Shown here piece after piece: positions 1 through 5,537 of a DNA stretch of 8,039 bases. The stretch is from Solirubrobacteraceae bacterium (GTDB lineage Bacteria > Actinomycetota > Thermoleophilia > Solirubrobacterales > Solirubrobacteraceae): positions 1 through 8,039 of the forward strand of contig JAEMSV010000142.1 of assembly GCA_016462625.1 (NCBI GenBank). Reading direction: 5' to 3'. Below the pieces are notes generated by a model. The model ran no database searches and was not told the origin of the DNA. It saw only the letters and a list, made by a program, of their open reading frames with translations. The position numbers and the translations under genes were made by a program. The stretch's first letter is position 1; each line of letters begins with the position of its first letter.

Positions 1-479
1 GCGGTGGAGATCGCGATCGCCAGCGGGCCCATCCGCACGAGCGCGGGGAGGATGAAGTTGCAGAGCGGCGGGACGTCGACGATGTTCACGAGCATCGCCC
101 GCTTCTCGGCGTCGTCGTAGATCGCGATGTTCACGTCGGTGTCATCGGTGCACGCGATGACCATGAACACGCCCTCGAGGTCCTGCGGTCCCTCGTACTG
201 GCGCTTCTCCCACGTGATCGAGCCCTCTGCGGCGAGCTGCTCGAGCTCGGGGCCGACGTCGGGCGAGATGACCGTCACGTCGCCGTCGCAGGCGAGCAGG
301 CCCTCCGACTTCTCCAGGCCCAGGGCGCCGCCACCGACGACGAGGCACTTCCGGCCCTTGAGCTTGAGGCACGCGATGTAGAAGGGCGTCTCCAGCATGT
401 CCTTCACGCAGGTCTGATCGCAGATCCCGCGCTTGAACTGACAGACGCACTCCTTGCCCGCGTATGCAGCAGCTGGCAT
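1..479 (-). CDS. Precorrin-2 dehydrogenase / siroheme synthase N-domain, 3' end beyond window
   Basis: NAD-dependent oxidation of precorrin-2 to sirohydrochlorin in siroheme (or anaerobic cobalamin) synthesis, cytoplasmic; this is the CysG N-terminal/Met8/SirC family. The 159 visible codons show the Rossmann glycine motif GGGALGLEK (residues 49-57), the strand VTVISPD (68-74), VIACTDD (107-113), and the family block [18 protein letters not shown] (132-149), with the Asp that matches the catalytic Asp of Met8/CysG (D135), then GPLAIAIST (151-159) where the window ends. I start it at ATG 479, 10 nt after the ALDH stop, which suggests coupling. No clear Shine-Dalgarno is visible there. An in-frame ATG at 398 (residue 28) would give the usual family N-terminus directly before the Rossmann fold. 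If 479 is right, the first 27 residues are an extension holding Cys11, Cys13, Cys20 and Cys24. The chelatase and any methyltransferase part cannot be judged because the rest is cut off. Confidence 0.87.
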   Translation of the reverse strand, partial: MPAAAYAGKECVCQFKRGICDQTCVKDMLETPFYIACLKLKGRKCLVVGGGALGLEKSEGLLACDGDVTVISPDVGPELEQLAAEGSITWEKRQYEGPQDLEGVFMVIACTDDTDVNIAIYDDAEKRAMLVNIVDVPPLCNFILPALVRMGPLAIAIST

Positions 480-489
480 GAGGAAGAGA

Positions 490-2058
490 CTACCCGCGTC
501 GCGCGGCCCGGGCGGTCCGCGCAGCGATCCGTGCGAGCGGGAGGACGCCGGACTTCAATGCGGTCTCCCGGTCGCGGTCGCGAGCCGAGCGAAGCTGGGC
601 GAACGCCCGCCAGGCCGCGACGGCGGTTGCGTCGTAGGGCTGCCACCAGGCGGCGTGACCGCTCGGGGGGTCCCACGTGACGAGCTTGGGCTCGGCGCTC
701 GCCCGCAGCGCGTCCTCGCCGCGCGCGCGGCCGAGGCCGGCGCCGCCGACGGCGCCCCAGGGGAGCTGCGGCATCGCGCGGGTGACGAAATGGTCGTTGC
801 CCCAGACCATCCCGGTGCGCAGTTCCCGAGCGATGCGCGTGCCGCGGTGGCGGTCGGCGGTCCAGACCGAGACGCCGAGGCCGCCCCGGTCGGCGTCGAC
901 ACGGGCGATCGCCTCGTCCTCGTCGGCGACCGTGTCGACCATCAGGACGGGGCCCGGGATCGCCTCGGTGCGCAGCCGCGCGTCGCCTGGGACGCCGGAC
1001 AGGACCATCGGCGCGAGGGCCGGGCCGGTCAGGCCGGGCACGTCGACGGCGCCGCCGCAGTGCAGCGTCGCGCCACCGGCGACCGCCTCGTCGACGAGCG
1101 ACATGACGGTGTCGATGCGGTCGGCCGCGAGCGGCGGGCCGATCTCGACCTCCGGCAGGCGCGGGTCGCCGACGCGCAACGCGGACGCCAGCTCGCAGAC
1201 GTCTGCGAGGAACTGCTCGGCGCGATCGGCCACGACGTACGCGCGCTTGACGCTCCCGCCGCACTGACCGCCGTGGGCGAACGCCGCCCACACCGCGCCC
1301 GCCGCGACCCGCTCGCGGTCGGCGTCGGCGAGCACCAGCATCGCGTCGCGGCCGCCGACGTCGATGGCCGCGCGATGCAACTCGCGCGCGAGGGTCGCGT
1401 GGACGTCGCGTCCGGCATCGTCGCTGCCGGTGAAGCGGATCTGGGCGACCTTCGCGCGGACGAGCTCGCGTCCGACCTCGGGCCCGCCGTGCAGCACGCG
1501 GACCAGGCCCTCGGGGATCCCCGCGCGCGTGAGGACGCGCAGTACGCGCTCGGCGGCCAGCGGGGCGTACGCGCTCGGCGCGAGCACCACGGCGTTGCCG
1601 GCCATCAGGGCGACGGCGACGTCCCCGAGCGGCGTCGCGAACGGTTCGGCCGCGGGCGTCAGCACCGCGACGACGCCCAGCGGCGCGTAGGTCAGGCGCG
1701 AGCGCTTGACCGGGTGCAGTGAGCGGGTCACGCCGATCCGCCGCGGGCCCAGGACCTTCGGCCCGGCTTCCGCGATCCACTGCAGCGTGTCGATCGCCGG
1801 GAGCAGCTCCATCGTCGCGACCTCCGCGCGCGGCCGGCCGCCCTCCCGGATCAGCAGCTCGCTCAGCGGCTCCCACTCGTCGATGACCGCCTGGGCGGCG
1901 CGGCGCAGGTAGCGCGCGCGGTCGACCAGGCGCAGCTGGGCCCACAGCGGCTGGACCGAGGCGGCGGCCGCGACCTCGTCGGCGACCCGCTCGGGGTCGG
2001 TCGCGGTGACGGTGCCGAGCACGGCGCCGTCGATCGGGCTGACGGAGGTGACCGTCAC
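490..2058 (-). CDS. Aldehyde dehydrogenase superfamily protein with degenerate active site
   Basis: A 522-residue protein with the full ALDH fold; normal members oxidise aldehydes with NAD(P)+. Seen: the cofactor-domain block around residues 126-170 ([11 protein letters not shown], then [13 protein letters not shown]), FTGS (209-212), the GG motif IDVGGRD (232-238), [11 protein letters not shown] (262-272), GPVL (369-372), and a C-terminal tail from about 458 (PKLVTWDP, then WWQPY) of a kind I recall in actinobacterial ALDHs. Alignment without gaps to human ALDH2 puts Ala137 at the oxyanion Asn169, Ala160 at the cofactor Lys192, Asp233 at the general base Glu268, Gly267 at the nucleophile Cys302 (Cys266 is one position early), and Ala366 at Glu399. 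Activity as a classical dehydrogenase is therefore doubtful. The start is GTG at 2058, overlapping the rarA stop as GTGA, with a good ribosome binding site. The siroheme gene follows after 10 nt, so all three are probably one transcript. The substrate is unknown. Confidence 0.92.
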   Translation of the reverse strand: MTVTSVSPIDGAVLGTVTATDPERVADEVAAAASVQPLWAQLRLVDRARYLRRAAQAVIDEWEPLSELLIREGGRPRAEVATMELLPAIDTLQWIAEAGPKVLGPRRIGVTRSLHPVKRSRLTYAPLGVVAVLTPAAEPFATPLGDVAVALMAGNAVVLAPSAYAPLAAERVLRVLTRAGIPEGLVRVLHGGPEVGRELVRAKVAQIRFTGSDDAGRDVHATLARELHRAAIDVGGRDAMLVLADADRERVAAGAVWAAFAHGGQCGGSVKRAYVVADRAEQFLADVCELASALRVGDPRLPEVEIGPPLAADRIDTVMSLVDEAVAGGATLHCGGAVDVPGLTGPALAPMVLSGVPGDARLRTEAIPGPVLMVDTVADEDEAIARVDADRGGLGVSVWTADRHRGTRIARELRTGMVWGNDHFVTRAMPQLPWGAVGGAGLGRARGEDALRASAEPKLVTWDPPSGHAAWWQPYDATAVAAWRAFAQLRSARDRDRETALKSGVLPLARIAARTARAARRG

Positions 2059-3392
2059 CGGCCTCTCCAGGGAGGCTTCGGCGTTATCTGCCGGCCGGCG
2101 GTGATCCGCTCCCAGCGCTCCCGCATCGCCGCCTCGGTGTCGTCAGGCGCCCAGAAGCGGACGTCGGCGAGCTCGTCGGGGCGGACTTCCGCGGGGCTCA
2201 GGTGCTGGGGATGGTCATGCGCGTAGTCGTAGCCCGAGCCCCGGCCGAGCTCCGCGGCGCCCGGGTAGTGCGCGTCGCGCAGCGATGACGGCGGTGGTGC
2301 GGCCCCGTACTGGCGGACGTGCTGCCGTGCCGCTCCGAGCGCGAGGTACGCGCTGTTCGACTTCGGCGCGAGCGCGAGGTAGACCGTCGCCTGTGCGAGC
2401 GCGTGCGCGCACTCGGGCATCCCGACGTGCTCGACCGCCTGCGCGGCGGCGGTCGCGACCATGATCCCGCGCGGGTCCGCGTTGCCCACGTCCTCGCTGG
2501 CGCTGATGACGATCCTCCGGACGATGAAGCGCGGGTCCTCGCCGCCCTCGAGCATCACCGCGAGGTAGTAGAGCGCGGCGTCCGGGTCGCTCGCGCGGAC
2601 CGACTTGATGAACGCGCTGATGAGGTCGTAGTGCTGGTCGCCGCCCTTGTCATAGCGGACGGCCTTGCGCTGGAGCGCCTCCTCGGCGGCGGCGAGATCG
2701 ACGCTCGCGCTGGTCTCGCACGCCAGCTCGAGAGCGCCGAGGGCCGAGCGGGCGTCGCCGCCGCTGCGGGCCGCGAGAAACGCGAGCGCGTCGTCGGCGA
2801 CCTGCGTGTCGCCCGTCTCCCCACGCTCGATCGCGCGGCGCAGCAGCACGAGCACGTCCTCCTCGGTGAGGGGCTGCAGCTCGTAGATCTGTGCGCGGGA
2901 CAGGAGCGCGGAGTTGACCTCGAAGTACGGGTTCTCCGTCGTCGCCCCGATCAGCGTGAGCAGCCCCTCCTCGACCGCGGGCAGGAGCGCGTCCTGCTGG
3001 GCCTTGTTGAAGCGGTGGATCTCGTCGAGGAAGAAGATCGTGCTGGTGCCGTTCGCCTGCAGGCGATGGCGTGCGCGCTCGATGACCTCGCGGACCTGCG
3101 GACGGCCGGCCTCGACGGCGGAGAGCTCCTCGAACGCCGCGTTCGCGCTGGCCGCGACGATCCGCGCGAGCGTCGTCTTCCCGCTGCCCGGTGGGCCGTA
3201 GAGGATCATCGAGTGCGGCTTGCCCTCGGCGATCGCGCGGCGCAGCGCGGTCGGCTCCTCGGGCGTGCCCAGGACGTGTTCCTGGCCGACGACGTCGTCG
3301 AGCGTGGCCGGCCGCATCCGGGCGGGCAGCGGGCCGGACGGCGCTGCGGCGGTCCCGCCCTGCTGTGGGTCAGCGTCGAAGAGGCTGTCCAT
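2055..3392 (-). CDS. rarA: Replication-associated recombination protein A (RarA/MgsA AAA+ ATPase)
   Basis: Cytoplasmic clamp-loader-like AAA+ ATPase that acts at stalled or damaged replication forks and with SSB. The 445 residues match the family length. Seen: a short N-terminal segment beginning MDSLFD, then [19 protein letters not shown] (24-42), Walker A GPPGSGKT (66-73), Walker [16 protein letters not shown] (120-134), sensor 1 IGATTENP (148-155), SALLSRAQI with a likely arginine finger at R166 (161-169), and sensor 2 [12 protein letters not shown] (211-222). The RarA-specific tetramerisation region follows: [22 protein letters not shown] (in part 256-277), [10 protein letters not shown] and [11 protein letters not shown] (284-307). 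All catalytic motifs are intact. ATG 3392 is the only sensible start; no clear Shine-Dalgarno precedes it. It is the first gene of the rarA-ALDH-siroheme run, with its promoter probably in the palindromic region just upstream. No canonical actinobacterial LexA box (GAAC-N4-GTTC) was seen. Confidence 0.97.
   Translation of the reverse strand: MDSLFDADPQQGGTAAAPSGPLPARMRPATLDDVVGQEHVLGTPEEPTALRRAIAEGKPHSMILYGPPGSGKTTLARIVAASANAAFEELSAVEAGRPQVREVIERARHRLQANGTSTIFFLDEIHRFNKAQQDALLPAVEEGLLTLIGATTENPYFEVNSALLSRAQIYELQPLTEEDVLVLLRRAIERGETGDTQVADDALAFLAARSGGDARSALGALELACETSASVDLAAAEEALQRKAVRYDKGGDQHYDLISAFIKSVRASDPDAALYYLAVMLEGGEDPRFIVRRIVISASEDVGNADPRGIMVATAAAQAVEHVGMPECAHALAQATVYLALAPKSNSAYLALGAARQHVRQYGAAPPPSSLRDAHYPGAAELGRGSGYDYAHDHPQHLSPAEVRPDELADVRFWAPDDTEAAMRERWERITAGRQITPKPPWRGR
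2063..2068 (-). promoter_or_regulatory. Ribosome binding site of the ALDH-like gene
   Basis: GGAGAG on the minus strand, inside the 3' end of rarA. The GGAG core ends 6 nt before GTG 2058. It supports GTG 2058 as the true start and translation coupled to rarA termination. Confidence 0.65.
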
Positions 3393-3424
3393 GCGCGGTC
3401 GAGGCTACCCCTTCGACGTTCGGT

Positions 3425-3460
3425 GTCCGATCGGTGTCGCTATAGCAACACCGATCGGAC
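3425..3460. repeat. 36-bp near-perfect palindrome between chrA and rarA
   Basis: The arms GTCCGATCGGTGT (3425-3437) and ACACCGATCGGAC (3448-3460) are exact inverse complements. The 10-bp centre continues the symmetry (GCTATAGC, 3439-3446) apart from one mismatched pair (3438/3447). In total 17 of 18 pairs match, with the axis between 3442 and 3443. Each arm also contains the self-complementary CCGATCGG. No T-run follows on either strand, which argues against a normal intrinsic terminator for chrA. A two-fold operator for a dimeric or tetrameric regulator, or an RNA hairpin, are the alternatives. Confidence 0.93.
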
Positions 3461-3466
3461 GTTCAA
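3439..3466 (-). promoter_or_regulatory. Candidate promoter of the rarA operon, embedded in the palindrome
   Basis: On the minus strand, TTGAAC (3466-3461) resembles a -35 element. It lies 16 bp from TATAGC (3444-3439), a -10-like hexamer at the exact centre of the palindrome. Transcription would begin around 3432, giving a leader of about 40 nt before ATG 3392. AT-rich hexamers are rare in this GC-rich window. If right, a protein bound to the palindrome would cover the -10 region and repress, possibly by autoregulation or an outside regulator. The assignment rests on hexamer match and spacing only. Confidence 0.42.
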
Positions 3467-3469
3467 CGC

Positions 3470-4615
3470 TCAGCCGGGGACCGACCCACCCGCGAGGGCG
3501 ACGACCGCGCCAGCCGCGCCAGCCGCGAGCAGCACCGGAACCGTCCCCAGCCGCGCGACGAACAGCGCGAGCGCGGCGACCACCACCACCGCCAGCTGCC
3601 AGGTCTCGGTGATCCCGTCGAGCAGCAGGACCGACGCGCCAAGGATCGCGCCGACCGCGGCCGGACCCGCACCGTCGAGGAACGCCCGCGCGTTGGCATT
3701 CGCCCGCACGCGCTCGAACCGCTCGCCGCCCATCAGCACGACGAGGAACGACGGCGCGAACGCGATCAGCGACGCGAGCAGCGCACCGCCGATCCCGGCG
3801 GCCGAGTAGCCGACCACCGCGATGGTGTGCGTCACCGGGCCCGGCGTGATCTGCCCCAGTGCGAGGGCGCCGCCGAACTCGGCGTCGGTCATCCAGCCGT
3901 GCCGCACGGCGTCGGCCTGCATCAGCGGGATGATCACGAAGCCGCCGCCGTAGCTGAGCGCGCCGACCTTGAAGGCGGTCCACGCCAGCGCGGGCAGCGC
4001 CGCCACGCCGGTCGCCGCGACGACGAGCGCCGGCAGCGCCACCGACACCGCGCGGTCGCTCCATCCGCGGCGCCGGATCGCCAGCTCGGCGAACCCGCAC
4101 GCCAGCAGCGCCAGCACGACCCATGCACCTGTGATCACGGTGACCCCGCCGGCGAAGAGTGCGTACGCGATCGCCCGCGTGCGCTCGGCGCCGACGCGTC
4201 CCTCGAGGGCGGCGCGGCCGAAGCTCACCCCCGCCTGCGCGACGACCGCGATGACCGCGGCGCCCGCACCCGCCGCAAGGCCGCGGACCCATTCGGGCGG
4301 TGTCCCTCCGAGGTAGAGCGCGCTCAGCACCAGGATGATCGCGAGCCCCGGCAGGATGAACGCGAGGCCGCCCACGAGCGCGCCGCGCAGGCCCGCCACG
4401 TGATGCGCCATGAGGATCGCCATCTGCGTCGACGCCGGCCCGGGCAGCAGGCCACACGCCGCGTTGGCGTCCTCGAAGTGCCGGGCGTCGATCCACTCGC
4501 GGTCCTCGACACACAGCTCGCGCAGCATCGAGATGTGCGCCGGCGGGCCGCCGAACCCGAGCACGCCGATGCGTCCCCACTCGCGGAGGAGCTCGGAGGT
4601 CGAGACTGCGGTCAC
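3470..4615 (-). CDS. chrA: Chromate transporter family protein (two-domain CHR, ChrA-like)
   Basis: Polytopic inner-membrane protein of the CHR family, whose characterised members expel chromate using the proton gradient. The 381 residues hold two homologous halves, as in long-chain CHR proteins. Half one has GRIGVLGFGGPPAHI (14-28) and CGLLPGPASTQMAI (54-67). Half two has KVGALSYGGGFVIIP (216-230) and ALGQITPGPVTHTI (252-265). Hydrophobic segments near 80-102, 112-130, 150-180, 190-212, 265-295 and 316-375 fit about ten membrane spans. I chose GTG 4615, which overlaps the permease stop as GTGA; ATG 4639 is a possible longer start with eight more residues. Neither has a strong ribosome binding site, so translational coupling is likely. 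The frame stays open far upstream through the permease gene, which is a GC-bias artefact. Many CHR members have untested substrates, so chromate specificity is inferred from family. No chrB or chrC is visible nearby. Confidence 0.92.
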   Translation of the reverse strand: MTAVSTSELLREWGRIGVLGFGGPPAHISMLRELCVEDREWIDARHFEDANAACGLLPGPASTQMAILMAHHVAGLRGALVGGLAFILPGLAIILVLSALYLGGTPPEWVRGLAAGAGAAVIAVVAQAGVSFGRAALEGRVGAERTRAIAYALFAGGVTVITGAWVVLALLACGFAELAIRRRGWSDRAVSVALPALVVAATGVAALPALAWTAFKVGALSYGGGFVIIPLMQADAVRHGWMTDAEFGGALALGQITPGPVTHTIAVVGYSAAGIGGALLASLIAFAPSFLVVLMGGERFERVRANANARAFLDGAGPAAVGAILGASVLLLDGITETWQLAVVVVAALALFVARLGTVPVLLAAGAAGAVVALAGGSVPG

Positions 4616-5475
4616 AGATCCATCTTGGAGAACCGCCATGCCGTCGCAAGCCCGACGAGCACCAGATACACCGCCGCCCACGGCCACAGCTCGGGGCCGG
4701 CGTCGCGCGCGCCGCCGAACGGCCCGAGCTGCACGATCACACGCTCGAAGTTCGACGTGCTCTCCGTCAGCAGGTGCAGCGCCTGCTGGTAGAGCGCCTC
4801 GAACGGCAGGACCCAGGACGCGGCATCGGCGATGTCGACGAGGGTGGAGCTGTCGAGCGCGTCGCCGATCTGTCCCATGAGGCCCGCGGCAAGTCCGGCG
4901 CCGAAGACCATGAAGACCGCGATCCCGTTCGCGGTCGCCGAGAGCACGGTGGAACCCAGCAGCGCGAGTGCCACGACGATCATCACCGCGGCGGCGAGCG
5001 CGACGCCGGGGCCGATCACGTCGTCGGGCCGGTAGTCGCCGAGCGTGCTGGTCAACAGGACCGCCACGCCGTACACGATCAGCACGTACCCGCCGCATAC
5101 CGCCGCCGCCGCGACGAAGCGGCCGAGCAGGAGCGACACGCGGCCGAGCGGCCGCACGACGAGCGGTTGCAGCAGGCCGCGCTCGGCGTCGCCGCGCACG
5201 GCGTTCAGCGTGAGGAAGACGGCCAGGACGGTCCCGAGGAAGAGCGTCACGAACATCGCCAGACCGAGCAGCGTCGCGCCGGCGATGGTCTGCTCGCGGA
5301 TGAGCGGCGACGCGTCGTTGCCCTGGACGGCATCGAACGTCTCCTTCGTGCCCCAGCCGTAGAGGCCCAGGAACGCCGCGGTGAGGATCACCACGACGAC
5401 GAGGACCTTCCGGCGCAGCGCCTCGCGAAGGGCGTAGGCGGCGATGACGTTGGCGTCGGCGACGAGCGTGGTCAT
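4612..5475 (-). CDS. ABC-2 type transporter permease
   Basis: Membrane subunit of an ABC exporter, of the NosY-like ABC-2 permease kind. The 287 residues show six likely membrane spans (about 23-41, 64-91, 118-142, 155-179, 184-204, 264-281). Between spans 2 and 3 sits a cytoplasmic loop, DAERGLLQPLVVRPLGR (96-112), which matches the conserved coupling-helix region of this family (E, G, L, then P-R). A large extracytoplasmic loop lies around 42-63, and another region at 205-262 is less hydrophobic. The partner ATPase is most likely the minus-strand gene at 7618-8039, although a 2.1-kb opposite-strand gene lies between them. ATG 5475 has no visible Shine-Dalgarno, which is odd for a gene that now heads its transcript. 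The 62 bp before the divergent gene's chosen start show no convincing promoter either. The downstream end overlaps chrA by 4 nt. The substrate cannot be told from sequence. Confidence 0.87.
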   Translation of the reverse strand: MTTLVADANVIAAYALREALRRKVLVVVVILTAAFLGLYGWGTKETFDAVQGNDASPLIREQTIAGATLLGLAMFVTLFLGTVLAVFLTLNAVRGDAERGLLQPLVVRPLGRVSLLLGRFVAAAAVCGGYVLIVYGVAVLLTSTLGDYRPDDVIGPGVALAAAVMIVVALALLGSTVLSATANGIAVFMVFGAGLAAGLMGQIGDALDSSTLVDIADAASWVLPFEALYQQALHLLTESTSNFERVIVQLGPFGGARDAGPELWPWAAVYLVLVGLATAWRFSKMDL

Positions 5476-5537
5476 GCGGCGTGAAGAATGGCAGCCGCCA
5501 GCTCAAGTGCGCCCTCGGCCCGCCGAACGCAGGGGGA

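Noticed and set aside
454..1722. A 422-codon plus-strand frame opposite the ALDH-like gene.
   Set aside because: It is a shadow; the minus-strand frame has the ALDH fold motifs across its whole length.
3425..3460. The palindrome as an intrinsic terminator for chrA.
   Set aside because: The stem is strong, but no T-run follows on the minus strand. The AT-rich centre with a matching upstream hexamer fits a promoter/operator better. A terminator is not fully excluded.
2319..3809. A 496-codon plus-strand frame opposite rarA and the end of chrA.
   Set aside because: It is composed of Arg/Ala/Asp-rich sequence without motifs, while rarA on the other strand has every family motif.
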